A stretch of DNA of 64,000 nucleotides, from contig RQOL01000729.1 in the NCBI GenBank assembly GCA_013076295.1, forward strand, positions 1,736,001 through 1,800,000, given 5' to 3'. Positions 1-10,518 of the stretch are shown here, one piece after another (the first letter of the stretch is position 1; every line of letters starts with the position of its first letter). Under the pieces are notes generated by a model. The model did no database searches. It saw nothing but the letters and a program-made list of their open reading frames with translations, and was not told the DNA's origin. The position numbers and the translations under genes were made by a program. Source of the DNA: Sanderia malayensis. Its lineage: Eukaryota > Cnidaria > Scyphozoa > Semaeostomeae > Pelagiidae.

Positions 1-121
1 TTTAATCATCATGCCGATTGAAGCGCACCCGAAACGCCTCCAGCTGTATATACAGGGCTACCATAAAGGCAAAAACAAAGAATGTTGGAATAATGACTCG
101 CTTATCCATTGTGACACGAAT
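1..121. other. Inter-receptor spacer fragment
   Basis: This is the distal end of a receptor spacer, cut by the window edge. It matches 12461-12581 base for base as far as I can compare, and more loosely 9277-9405, 23037-23165 and 26235-26350. It therefore belongs to the recurring gene-plus-spacer unit of the array. The DIRS-like element follows at the TTAA at 122-125. I see no gene here. Confidence 0.7.
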
Positions 122-125
122 TTAA

Positions 126-445
126 TTCTCAATTCCTGCCTGTCATGAATTGTTGTTAATAATTTTGTAGCCCCCAGATAAATTAATTAACGTTTAGGTG
201 ACAAGAAGCCAAATCAATGGCGGGGCGCCACTATCTATGCGAAAAGGACTTAACATGTTATAGCATAGGAACGCGAAGACGGCGTACGTCAATTCTCTTT
301 AACCAATAAGAATACGGCAAACACACTCGTGACTCACACCTAGCATTCAGAACAAATCATCTGTTTTTCTAATTCTCCCCTCACTTGAATTGCGTGCTCC
401 GTGCTAGAGACACACGAACTCGAATTCTTATTCAAGACAAAATTT
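126..445 (+). repeat. Split direct repeat A1 (shortened) of element copy 1
   Basis: This 320-base block recurs at 3493-3812, 12586-12905 and 17252-17571. In the sister copy at 12586, A1 continues through a 120-base tandem array to 14149. Here it jumps straight to the gag leader at the 41-base motif 405-445, so the array part is missing. Confidence 0.85.
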
Positions 446-539
446 TACCAACTTTTGAACGACAAGATTATTATTTACCGTTACTATCACGCTGAAAGCA
501 AGTGTCAGTAAAGAACTACGCAGTCGTGGAACTACGACA

Positions 540-1302
540 ATGGCTTCGACCATGGCGTCGACCACTAGCTCTCACAACGTGCACACAGAACCAACTTCGT
601 CAGAAGTCATTGCTGAATCATCCCCCTAGCTGTCAGAAGAACACATCCAGCAAATCAAAGCAATCGTGGAAGACTCGATTGAAACCAGTCTGTCCAGAGT
701 CGCACAAGAAGCAGCTAAAGCCGCTGTTGAGCTCGCACTGGCCAACCAATCATCTTCAACAACCACACCTCAGCACACAAACGAAACACAGCCGTCCAAT
801 CAACGCCGATCATCATCGATCCCAAACCATGGATGGAGGTTTTACGCCCGAAATCCCAAGTGCTTACGTGCGAAGCATTCAAGGGGGTGAGTTTTTTGAT
901 ATTTCTAACTGCTCCCTGAAAATGTGTCCCAGCTGGAACATTCATGTCCTGATTATAACAGCGAAGGTGCCCTATGCCGAGCTCAGTTATGCCTCTACAC
1001 TGCATAAATGTAACAAAGCCGAATGTGGCGGATCTCACCCCCGTATTGCCTGCTCAAAGGATCCAGTACCTTCAATTCAACCTGTCCCCCCAGGAAACCC
1101 AGCCTCATACCATTCAGATGAACAACCCACCAGACGTCCACTCCGATTATAACTTTTCTACTTCCGAGTATGTCGGTAATTTTGATTTTAATGTTGTTAA
1201 AAGACCTATATTGATTGATAATTTGTATGATTCGCTTTCCGGCAACCCAGACCCCCGGTTTGTAGATGACTTTTGTAATCAGCTTCGCTATGGAGCTCGC
1301 GC
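540..1302 (+). pseudogene. Broken gag-like ORF of DIRS-like element, copy 1
   Basis: Remnant of the element's first ORF. The best start is the ATG at 540. The frame hits an in-frame TAG at 627-629, continues to about 890, then the homologous reading shifts frame. A segment around 843-910 (TPEIPSAYVRSIQGGEFF) matches the gag-like protein of the element at 29797 (SPEVSNSLVRQIQSGEF). A zinc-knuckle-like C-x4-C-x3-H-x4-C lies at about 1012-1053, as in DIRS gag proteins. One extra C near 1087-1093, relative to copy 2, shifts the frame again. A hAT-like MITE interrupts the frame at 1303. The product would have bound element RNA or cDNA; this copy cannot make it. Confidence 0.7.
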
Positions 1303-2163
1303 CAGGGGCGCAGTGGGAGCTATTTTGCAGGGGGGGCAAACCTGAAAATTTTCCGACAAAAACCCCTTTTTGCCGACGGATATTTGGCAAACCAAAGCAA
1401 CTGGGGGGTCCGGAAATCCTCAGAGTACCCCCCCGGAAAAAGGTATGGCCACGCCGTTTTGATTGGCTTAAAATGCAACCACACCAATTCAAAAGTAATA
1501 TAAGCCAACAATAATTCAAGTCATATAAGTAATAACTTGTTCAAAAAATCAATCTTAGAAAAAACTTTCTTGATGTAATAATCTCTAACAAGCAGGAAAC
1601 AGAACATCTTACACTGCGATTGCGAAGTAATCTAAAAACTTAGTGCGGTTAAAATATCACTCTTCTCTGACTGAAGATAATGCGAAGCAGGATTTGTTAT
1701 CGCAAACATTTGCTTGAAAAGGTGAGCAGTTAAAACAGTTTCAAATGAACAGATCTTATGTAAAAGTGCTTCTGCATCTGTAATTGTTTCACTGCTAATT
1801 GTCTAACTAACTGCTAACTAATTGTCCAAATCCAAATGTGATGAAAACTGACTTCAATGTTTCTGTTACATCACGAGAATCCCCAACTCCGTGGTCATTG
1901 GCTTCCCCCCGGATGACGCAACTAACTTTTTCCGCACATGGTGCAATGGTTCAAACGTTCAATAACTTTATTTTTACGGGAAAGACATTTCCGACAAACT
2001 AACACTTTTAATTTTTCATAATAAATCATGCTCTCCATGTTTGTTTGCTAGTATTAAAATTTCCCAAAATTTCCGACAAACCCACGTATTTTCCGATTTT
2101 TCCGACAAAATTCTCGCCAGGGGGGGCAGCCGCCCCCCCTGCCCCCCAGCCACTGCGCCCCTG
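1303..2163. mobile_element. hAT-like MITE nested in the retroelement
   Basis: An 861-base non-coding element. The left terminus CAGGGGCGCAGTGG (1303-1316) is matched by its reverse complement at 2150-2163. Flanks are GCTCGCGC (1295-1302) and GCTTGCGC (2164-2171), an 8-base target duplication with one mismatch, the length expected of hAT elements. Inner ends share G/C-rich tracts and repeated TTTTCCGACAAA-like words. It contains no transposase frame. The same insertion is in the second copy at 15060. Confidence 0.85.
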
Positions 2164-2171
2164 GCTTGCGC

Positions 2172-3156
2172 CGGTTACGAGGGACCTCGCGTTTTCTAAG
2201 GTATTTCGCAGCCTGCCTACTGCCTCTGGGCACCCCGATATTGTCTTAATAATATCCAGCAGGAAGACTTGCTGGGCCGCACAAGTAGCCCCTTTTCCGC
2301 CCCCCCCATTTCCAAACTTTCAAGTTTTGCCTATCGGGCTCGTGCCTAAGAAAACCCGGATAAATTTCATACTATTTTTACTATCTCACCCCCGACATGG
2401 TAGCTCTATCAATTCAAATATCGACAAAATATATATTTTCTTTCTCTATGACCTACGTCACTACTGCCGATCCCATCTCTGCTCTTCGTTCTCTTGGCCA
2501 GGGCTCTTACATGGCTAAGACTGACATAGAGGCTGTTTTCAGACAAATCCCGGTCCCCCTGACGATCGGGAACTCCTTGGTATGAAATGAAAAGGAAAAT
2601 ACTATTTCGACAAAGTTATACCCTTCGGCCTTCGAAGTACCCCGTTCATTTTCAACCCCCTTCCGGACGCCCTGGAATGGAGTCTAACAAATAAATGCGG
2701 CATTTCATTTGTTATTCCTCTTTTAGATGTTTTTCGATCATTGTACCAGCTTTTTCACAGGGGGACGCCAAATCCAACTGTCAAATCAGTCTGACCAGCA
2801 TGCTAACGGCTTTTCGAAATCTCGGCGTCCCCCTAGCCCTCCACAAAACACAAGGGCCGTCCACGGTCCTCGAATTTCTAGGGATTATATTGGACTCTAA
2901 TATCATGCAAGCTCGCCTCCCCGATGACAAGATATCTCGCCTTCGTCATGAACTTAACCTGTGGACATCTAAGCGCACCGCTACTCTCAAAGAATTACAA
3001 TCCTTGATCGGTCTGCTTAATTTTGCGTGCAAGGTTATCCCTCCCGGTCGCATGTTTCTACAACGTATTATCAACCTTACGGTTGGTGCTTCGAAAAACC
3101 ATCCTCACATTCGACTTAATCAGGAGCTGAGTTCTACAAAAACATTGAGATGTTAA
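2172..3156 (+). pseudogene. Broken reverse transcriptase/RNase H remnant, copy 1
   Basis: Remnant of a DIRS-type reverse transcriptase spread over three frames. Palm motif A is visible as MAKTDIEAVFRQIPV (about 2510-2556). Further on, frame 2695-3156 has the end of the palm and the thumb/connection region (VLEFLGIILDSN near 2868). The catalytic Asp pair is lost: where the family has L-D-D-F this copy reads L-D-V-F (Asp codon 2726-2728), followed by out-of-frame sequence. Frameshifts near 2400 and 2585 separate the pieces. No tyrosine recombinase follows; B1 begins 91 bases later. Copy 2 at 15929 carries the same lesions, so they predate the duplication. Confidence 0.75.
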
Positions 3157-3246
3157 ATTACACTGATTACACTATACGCTACCATATACTTTCCCTGTTG
3201 TAATTTTTTGTTTCGTCTATGGGGATTACGCGGAGCGTAATTTGTG

Positions 3247-3488
3247 GCAGCAAGTGCTCGCTCAATCCTTAGCTCTCACTTTTCATAGACTCACCAAATT
3301 ACACTTTACAAAGGGGGATCAGATATTGAATATAAGACCCCCCGCGTAGGGCTGATGAGACGTTTGCTGCCATGAACCATTTCCGCGTACTCCCACATAA
3401 AACTTGTGTTGTTTTTCTTGTATTCTGTCTCCACTGCCAAATGCTAAAGATAAGTTCGCTTCCAACTACACTTGGGGCGGAAAAAGGA
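3247..3488 (+). repeat. Split direct repeat B1, copy 1
   Basis: 242 bases matching B2 at 4913-5156 apart from the length of one G run (5 against 7). It ends GGGGCGGAAAAAGGA and abuts TTAA and then A2, so B1-TTAA-A2 reads as a circle junction of the element's two ends, as expected for split direct-repeat retroelements. Confidence 0.85.
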
Positions 3489-3492
3489 TTAA

Positions 3493-4912
3493 TTCTCAAT
3501 TCCTGCCTGTCATGAATTGTTGTTAATAATTTTGTAGCCCCCAGATAAATTAATTAACGTTTAGGTGACAAGAAGCCAAATCAATGGCGGGGCGCCACTA
3601 TCTATGCGAAAAGGACTTAACATGTTATAGCATAGGAACGCGAAGACGGCGTACGTCAATTCTCTTTAACCAATAAGAATACGGCAAACACACTCGTGAC
3701 TCACACCTAGCATTCAGAACAAATCATCTGTTTTTCTAATTCTCCCCTCACTTGAATTGCGTGCTCCGTGCTAGAGACACACGAACTCGAATTCTTATTC
3801 AAGACAAAATTTCCCACCCTCCCACCCTCCTACTGTTACCTAGCGTACCTTTTATGGATTGATTTTACTACTTCCTTTACTATTATTATTATCGTGTTTA
3901 ACTTTATCTTAATTCTGCTGCCGTACGTAAATAGATTATAGTTTTAAAACATTAACTTTGCCAGGACACCTAGCGTTCCAGACTTTTGCTGTTTCAATTT
4001 TGTTATTTCTTATCGCATTCCAGTATATCAGTAATATTAAGTTGCATTTAGAGAATTTATCCGATTTTTTTTTACAAAATGTTATAAATATCTATCTTGC
4101 ATTATCAATAAAATATGAAATGGTTCCTCTGGTGGCAAGCCTCACTCATACGGCCCGGTCAGACTTTGTCGTTGAAATTGTTGAATAATATTGGGGATCT
4201 CCAGCATCCCTTCAAATATCAACCACATTACGTCACTCACATTTTAAGTCGGTTTCGGCATTAGAAAAACGTTGACTCACTCACAAACACGCCGCCTGGC
4301 TACGGGGCGCTCCCCCGTGCTCGAGGCAGGCTTTTTAAACTATTGACGAAGGAAATAGGGTTCTAGTTTCCAAGGTGTCCAAGAGGCCTTGCCTCATGAT
4401 ACCCATGCATCGCCTGGCAACGGGGCACTCCCCTGTGCGCGAGGCATGCATTTTAAAAGATATGGTCAGAAGAAAACATGATTGCTTTTCAAAGGTGTCC
4501 AAGAGGCCTTGCCTCATGATACCTATGCATCGCCTGGCAACGGGGCACTCCCCTGTGCGCGAGGCATGCATTTTAAAAGATATGGTCAGAAGAAAACATG
4601 ATTGCTTTTCAAAGGTGTCCAAGAGGCCTTGCCTCATGATACCCATGCATCGCCTGGCAACGGGGCACTCCCCTGTGCGCGAGGCATGCATTTTAAAAGA
4701 TATGGTCAGAAGAAAACATGATTGCTTTTCAAAGGTGTCCAAGAGGCCTTGCCTCATGATACCTATGCATCGCCTGGCAACGGGGCACTCCCCTGTGCGC
4801 GAGGCATGCTATTCAAAACTTGTTTGCAGTTTGTTTTTATTCATGGTTTCACCTATGGTAGCTACTCACACCCGTTTTCGCATAAACTAGTTTCATTTTT
4901 ACGCCGTGGCCA
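3493..4912 (+). repeat. Split direct repeat A2 with tandem array, copy 1
   Basis: A2 starts like A1 (126-445), then continues through an AT-rich stretch (3812-4260), a diverged repeat unit (about 4285-4340) and a 120-base tandem array. It corresponds to the full-length A1 of the sister element (12586-14149). A 76-codon open stretch at 3958-4188 is perfectly repeated in the other copies, lacks an ATG at its head, and I do not call it a gene. Confidence 0.8.
4372..4809 (+). repeat. 120-base tandem repeat, about 3.7 units
   Basis: Head-to-tail units of 120 bases, near-perfect, starting AAGGTGTCCAAGAGGCC. Units alternate at one base, TACCC/TACCT, in the order C,T,C,T, giving a 240-base higher-order period. 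Each unit has short hairpins (GAGGC-CTT-GCCTC; GGGG-CACT-CCCC). Because 120 is a multiple of 3, both strands stay open across the array, which makes false ORFs. Confidence 0.95.
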
Positions 4913-5156
4913 GCAGCAAGTGCTCGCTCAATCCTTAGCTCTCACTTTTCATAGACTCACCAAATTACACTTTACAAAGGGGGGGATCAGATATTGAATA
5001 TAAGACCCCCCGCGTAGGGCTGATGAGACGTTTGCTGCCATGAACCATTTCCGCGTACTCCCACATAAAACTTGTGTTGTTTTTCTTGTATTCTGTCTCC
5101 ACTGCCAAATGCTAAAGATAAGTTCGCTTCCAACTACACTTGGGGCGGAAAAAGGA
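4913..5156 (+). repeat. Split direct repeat B2, copy 1 (right end)
   Basis: Second copy of B, ending at the TTAA 5157-5160 that leads back into receptor-spacer sequence. Its first ~26 bases (GCAGCAAGTGCTCGCTCAAT...) are also the last bases of full-length A1 in the sister element. Confidence 0.85.
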
Positions 5157-5160
5157 TTAA

Positions 5161-6087
5161 TAATTGTGACAAATTAATGTAATCCTTGTTGTTCAAAATT
5201 TGGGTATTCTCTGGGTCTACATTAATATATTTTGTCACTGACTGTTGTACTAAATAACCATAAATTCACCAAACAACCAACAGAAGCCCAATCCTTTTTT
5301 TGGGACGAATTATTCGGCTACGTGTTTTCACTTAACTTGCAGATTGAAAAGTACGTTATCCTCCTAAGTACATTCAAATCATCGTCATGCAAGAAACGGG
5401 TTGTTTGTGTACGAAATTAATGTAGAATGAAATGAAGAACTTTCAGATTTCAGAATTACCCGGAAAAGTGAAGAAAGATTTGATGGAAACAGGGGTTATA
5501 GACGTGTGTCCTTTATATTTATAACAGGTACACATAGATATTACCAAGAAATGGGTTTGGAAGTCTATTGTTTGATGTCGGCGTTTATTTGAATTTGGTC
5601 CATTTTAGAGTTTCTTCTTCTGAGGAAGGGGCGTTTAATCGACAGGGCAAGATCAATCGTAGCCATACGGTACTTTGCCCGCTTGTTGTTTTAACCCATT
5701 TCTTGGGAATATGGCTTTGGGTTTTTTTACCCTTTCTCGTCATATGCCATGAACACGCTTTCCTATACGACAACAAAACCGTTTCTTATGTTTTGTACTC
5801 AATCATGAAAAGACGTTATACGCAGGAATGGATTAAGATCCGCATATCTGTTGCCTTAATAATCCATTGTATAGCAGTCAATCTGGAACTTTTTCAATTT
5901 CTATTTTTCATCGCAGGTTTTCTTTATAGCAAGACTCACTGTTTCCAAAAGGAGACTTCAACTGTTTCTCCCAAGAGCCCCTTAGCCTCGTTCTTAACTT
6001 CAGCCTTGACACTTTTTGAACCTTTGTTTCAGTAACAACAGTCACCATTATTTTTACATCTCCGGGTATCACTGTGAGAGCAATATC
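5161..6087. other. Upstream spacer of receptor pseudogene A1
   Basis: Non-coding spacer shared with 9405-10518, 18919-19852, 23160-24278 and 26355-27453. It includes a block (5568-5760) that stays open for about 60 codons in every copy. A weak TATA-like TATAGC lies at 5935, 153 bases before the ATG at 6088. I find no confident gene. Confidence 0.6.
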
Positions 6088-6987
6088 ATGGCTGGCTTGG
6101 TGTCATACATTTTTGGCGGGCTATTCATAGTCTCCGGTGTTTTTAGCATGATAACAAATTTTCTGTTGATTATTTCATACATTGCTACTAAGCAATCGAT
6201 GAAGAATTCATCAATCTTCTCATAGTTGTTCTGAGTTTCAATGATTTCTTATGTGGAGCAATTGTTATGCCAATGACAGGACTCGTGCATATTTATCTCA
6301 ATGTGAAATAATTCATCGCAGTTGTGTTTTTGATGCAATTTTCGGTGCGAATTCATTGTACTTGACAATCCTTATTGGAATTGATCGCTACTTGCATATG
6401 AATCCTGATACAAGTGGCTCTTCGTCAAGATGGCTAAAATTGTTTAAAAGAACTTGGATTTTCATTTTTATTCTCATCTTGGTGGCTTTACCTTTCATAA
6501 TTGCAGTCATTTCTCTAGTAATTTGGAAAAATACTACGAGGAATTATTTATATGAATTATTATACAAGACTGAACGAATGAACGAACGAATTACGACATG
6601 AACGACATGAACGAATTATACAAGACCATTTTGCTAATATTAATTGCTGCCTTTGTATGTTATCTGCCCATGTCTATGATTCACGCTTGTATTGCACTTG
6701 AGACGCAATTTCAGACGTCAATACTAAAATCTTCGGCATTTGTTTTCTGCCAATTAGTTTCTGGACTACTTATTTTCCTATTTTCCTACTTTAATTCAAT
6801 GATAATCTTCTATCGAAATAGAAAGAGCAAGAAATGGTTGAGTCATAAAGTTTCAACACTACTCAGCTTAAAGCAGAGAGAGCCACGTCCAGGACTGCAA
6901 AACAACCCAGTTGTGATTTATAATACAGGGAACATCACTCACTACCTGAGATTCAGAGATGCTTTGCATGCGATTGGTTTTAACTAA
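6088..6987 (+). pseudogene. Receptor pseudogene A1 (7TM, C-like)
   Basis: A decayed member of the array's rhodopsin-like receptor family. From the ATG at 6088 it begins MAGLVSYIFGG like receptors C and D. A one-base deletion near 6213 in TM2 shifts the frame; the sister copy at 19853 lacks this deletion. A further break in the ECL1 region follows, shared with the sister, where the original frame ends at a TAA (about 6309). The TM3 block with IDRYLHMNP survives at about 6375-6405. TM5 and most of ICL3 are gone, replaced at 6555-6610 by short TGAACGAA-like repeats between two copies of a GAATTATACAAGAC-like word. TM6, TM7 and a tail ending after NPVVIYN remain open to 6987. It cannot make a 7TM protein. 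Confidence 0.85.
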
Positions 6988-7113
6988 TTGAATACTGCTT
7001 AACTGCTGCTTTACAAACATAATTGTTCTCAATATTCTTGTGACAATGAGCACGCCTTATTTGGTTATGCATACACGATCGTGTTATTTGATTATTCCTG
7101 TGTGTAAAAAGCT

Positions 7114-7120
7114 TATAAAA
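7114..7120 (+). promoter_or_regulatory. TATA box of receptor B1
   Basis: TATAAAA 142 bases upstream of the ATG at 7256. Its position fits the recurring TATA-to-ATG spacing of the array. Confidence 0.6.
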
Positions 7121-7255
7121 CACAGAGAAGGTGGATTTTATGACAATGCGGTCCAGGAGAATTCATGAATACTTGTTGGCAAAGTAAGATATAAAAACAT
7201 TGAATATTGTTCTTGGTTAATATACACAATCTTGCTGAATCTTTGCAAGAATAGA

Positions 7256-8209
7256 ATGATTGATTTTGTGGTAAATCGAGTTTTTGGTGTGCTATTTACA
7301 GTCTGCGGTGTTGCCACCATGTTAACAAACTCCATGCTGATTATCTCATACATTGCTACTAAGCAATCGATGAAGAATTCATCAAATCTTCTTATTGTTG
7401 TTCTGAGTTTCAGTGACTTCTGTTATGGAGCAGTTGCTATGACGTTAAGTGGAATCTGGTATCTTTCATCTATTCCCTCCAACGAACATTTCAGAGCAAA
7501 AGCACACCTGATTTTAGTTCAATTTTTTGGTGCCATTTCATTGTACCTGACACTGCTTATTGGAATTGATCGCTACTTGCATATGAATCCTGATATTAAC
7601 GGCTCTTCTTCAAGATGGCTGAAACTGTTTAAAAGACCTCGCATTTTTATTTTTATTCTCATTGTAGTGATTTTATCCTCAGGAAATGCGAATATTTATT
7701 TGTTACTTTCAAAAAGCACCATGAGGTTTTATTTTGATGTTGTGTATAGCATCTTAATAATGGCATTGTTGATTGGTTTGTTAGTGGTTTATGTTCGAGG
7801 TTTTCGCCGTATTCGCCGCCATGTTGTTGAAAATCCTGTTTACACGAACACGCAGGATGGACAAACGGAAGAACCACGATATGTGCGCGAATTATACAAA
7901 ACAATTTTGCTAATATTAATGGCTGCTTTTTTATCTTATCTGCCCATTTCAATAACGCACTGTTATTCTGCCGTTGGGACTAAATTTGAACCCAGATTAC
8001 TGGAGTCATCGGCATTTGCATTTTGCCAATTTGTTTCTAAAATACTTGTATTCCTCTTTCCCTCTTCGAATGCAATGATAATATTATATCAAAATAGAAA
8101 GTGTAAGAAGTGGCTTTGTGATAAAGTTTTAGTTTTATCATGCTGCAAATGGAAGGATCAGACTGAAGAAGTAAGAAACGGTGTAGCTGTTATCACAAAC
8201 AATCTTTAA
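7256..8209 (+). CDS. Rhodopsin-like 7TM receptor B1
   Basis: A 317-residue single-exon G-protein-coupled receptor of the plasma membrane. I start at the ATG at 7256 (MIDFVVNRVFG), which aligns with paralog starts; the frame is open slightly upstream but has no other ATG. TM1 Asn is at ~25, TM2 Asp at ~54, DRY at 105-107 within IDRYLHMNP, a basic ICL3 (RGFRRIRRH, 181-189), SYLP at 227-230 in TM6, and N272-x5-Y278 in TM7, then a helix-8-like RKCKKWL and a Cys pair (CCK, ~297) suited to palmitoylation. ECL2 is very short and has no Cys. An oddity is RPRIFI where paralogs have RPWIFI at the head of TM4. The tail ends ITNNL. Ligand and G protein are unknown. Confidence 0.92.
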   Translation: MIDFVVNRVFGVLFTVCGVATMLTNSMLIISYIATKQSMKNSSNLLIVVLSFSDFCYGAVAMTLSGIWYLSSIPSNEHFRAKAHLILVQFFGAISLYLTLLIGIDRYLHMNPDINGSSSRWLKLFKRPRIFIFILIVVILSSGNANIYLLLSKSTMRFYFDVVYSILIMALLIGLLVVYVRGFRRIRRHVVENPVYTNTQDGQTEEPRYVRELYKTILLILMAAFLSYLPISITHCYSAVGTKFEPRLLESSAFAFCQFVSKILVFLFPSSNAMIILYQNRKCKKWLCDKVLVLSCCKWKDQTEEVRNGVAVITNNL

Positions 8210-10518
8210 TATTGACAGAAGCATCAATTAAATTGGTAGTTGTTTATTGGGAACGCATTGGAAGTGAAAATATAATGCTTTAATATATCTATGATGTAAC
8301 ATGTATTGTTGAATAAAGCCAGGTCTGTGCCCCATCGTGGCAGCTTTTGATTTATTCAGTATTCTCACAAAGCAAAACCATTTCAACTTGATGCAGATTC
8401 ATTCTATTAGGGGACCTCGTTGTTCTCTAAGTCAAAGCGTTTTCTGCTGGTGTATACAGGGCGGTAGTGAGATGCAGTCCTTGATTTTCAATTTGTTACA
8501 TTTTATTTTTTTTGGGTATATTTTAACAATAATTTTCAGCTAACAATCAAACTTTTGAAAGAACATTGAAGCTCTGAATTTGGATGCTAACATATAAACG
8601 GGTGTGTAACTGTGTTATATTAAATTTTAAATTAATTCTTCTTTTTTGAGCACGTCTTTGTTAATGTAGAAAACCTTGCCCTGGAAACGATGTTTCTGTT
8701 TCTTTGAATTAACTTTACCACACATATTGTCTTTACAAAGGAATTTTTTCAAGCAGGACTAGAAAGAACTTAAGTTTTTTCTGCTATTCCAAAGGCACTT
8801 ATTTTTTGCACAGTTTATCATGTACCCTCAACCTCATATTGAGATGGCACTTTATTATCTTTGTGACCCACGGACATAACTAAAAACATCTTTGAAATAA
8901 CTTATTGCAAGTAATTTTACAACTGCCGACATTGCGCAGTTCATTTTCATTTCATTTATTATCAACCAATATTAAAATCTGTCGGCCGTCGTCGTTTGAG
9001 CCAATCTCTAAATTGGGAAACAAGAAAATGTTAGATGTTATTTTATTATTGTAATTTCTTTATGTTATAAAACGGAGATTGTTGTGTAAACTTCAAGCCT
9101 CTCAAAGTGAAGTCTATTTGCTAGCTTCCATTAATTTGAGGCCATCATATTAACTAGCTTTAAACAATCAGTAATGTTTTATTTGCAATTGCACAATTCT
9201 ATTCTGAGTTTTAATCATATTTATTTGCTATTGCGAATACATTGGCAGATTGTTTTAAGCTTCCTTTTCTGTTCATTTAATCATCATGCCGATTGAAGCG
9301 CACCCGAAACTCTTCCAGCTCTATATACAGGGCCACTATTAAGGCATAAAACATAGAATGTTGGAATAATGAGTCGTTTATCCATTGTGACACGAATTCC
9401 ATAATTGTGACAAATTAATATAATCCTTGTTGTTCAAAATTTGGGTATTCTCCAGCTCTACATTAATATATTTTGTCACTGACTGCTGTACTAAATGACC
9501 ATAAATTCATCAAACAGCCAACAGAAGCCCAATTCTGTCTTTTTGGGAACATTTATTCGGCTATGTGTTTTTTGTCAAGTCGCTGAATTGGCAAGTATGT
9601 TATTCTCCCAAGTGCAAGGAGCGGGTTGCTTACGTAGTTTTCACAGTGCATAAGAGATATCAGATATTTCTGCAGTCTAGGATCTTGTAAATGCATCGAT
9701 GATGGTGCTTGTATGCTCAATTGATTATTTGTCTTTTGAGAGGCGCTCAAACGAGGTGAGCAATTTATTCACGAACCTCAGATTGTTGATAGTGATTAGT
9801 TCCATTACCAAATTAATGTAGAATGAAATGCAGAACCTTCAGATTTCAGAATTACCCGGAAAAATGATGAAAGATTTGATGGAAACAGGGGTTATAGACG
9901 TGTGTCCTTTATATTTATAACAGGTACACATAGATATTACCAAGAAATGGGTTTGGAAGTCTATTGTGTGATGTCGGCGTTTATTTGAATGTGGTCCATT
10001 TTAGAGTTTCTTGTTATGATTATGAGGAAGGGGCGTTTAATCGACAGGGCAAGATCAACCGTAGCCATACGGTACTTTGCCCGCTTGTTGTTTTGACCCA
10101 TCTCTTGAGAATATGGCTTTGGATTTTTCTACCCTTTCTCGTCATATGCCACTAACCCGCTTTCCTATACGACAACAAAACCATTTTCTTATGTTTTGTA
10201 CTCAATCATGAAAAGACGTTATACGCAGGAATGGATTAAGATCTGCATATCTGTTGCCTTAATAATCCATTGTATTGTATAGCAGTCAACCTTGAACTTT
10301 TGTCATTTTCTATTTTTCATAGTAGGCTTTTCTTTATAGCAAAACTCAATTTTTTCCAAAACCTGATTCTCCCATCAGCCACGTGGACTTCAGCTGATTC
10401 TCCCATCAGCCACGTAGCCTCGTTCTGAACTTGAGTCTTGACGCTTTTTAACCTTTGTTCAAGTAACAACAGTTGCCATTATTATTACATCTCCGGCTAT
10501 CACTGTGAGAGCAATATC
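8210..10518. other. Spacer between receptors B1 and C1
   Basis: A 2.3-kb non-coding spacer. 8640-9400 is paralogous to the spacer after C1 (11845-12580), showing that gene plus spacer duplicated together. 9553-9750 and 9964-10155 are open stretches without convincing gene character. An imperfect 31-base tandem duplication (10362-10416, GATTCTCCCATCAGCCACGT twice) lengthens the C leader relative to D. Confidence 0.6.
8312..8317 (+). promoter_or_regulatory. Poly(A) signal of receptor B1
   Basis: AATAAA about 100 bases after the stop codon, suggesting a short 3' UTR. It is conserved in the sister copy at 22078. Confidence 0.55.

Larger units (their letters stand above)
126..5156 (+). mobile_element. 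DIRS-like retroelement, copy 1 (deleted A1)
   Basis: A defective DIRS-order retrotransposon with split direct repeats. Order: A1 (126-445), gag-like remnant, hAT-like MITE, RT/RNase H remnant, B1 (3247-3488), A2 (3493-4912) with 120-base repeats, B2 (4913-5156). TTAA lies at the left end (122-125), at the B1/A2 joint (3489-3492) and at the right end (5157-5160). The paralogous spacer at 26351 carries the same flanks around a single TTAA with no element, which fixes the ends. There is no room for a tyrosine recombinase between the RT remnant and B1, so this copy cannot be autonomous. Assignment to DIRS rests on the RT/gag resemblance to the second element at 29368 and on the A1-B1-A2-B2 plan known for PAT/Ngaro elements. 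Confidence 0.8.

Noticed and set aside
3958..4188. A 76-codon open stretch repeated in three copies of the A repeat
   Set aside because: It begins without ATG, has no recognisable domain, and its perfect conservation is explained by recent duplication.
4375..4890. Long ORFs on both strands across the 120-base arrays (also 13468-14103, 18133-18648 and minus-strand mirrors)
   Set aside because: The unit length is a multiple of 3, so any frame open in one unit stays open. Frames are open on both strands and there is no domain.
126..5156. piggyBac-type transposon, because of the TTAA at both ends
   Set aside because: The ends are not inverted repeats of each other, and the inside is gag/RT with split direct repeats, so a DIRS-like element fits better.
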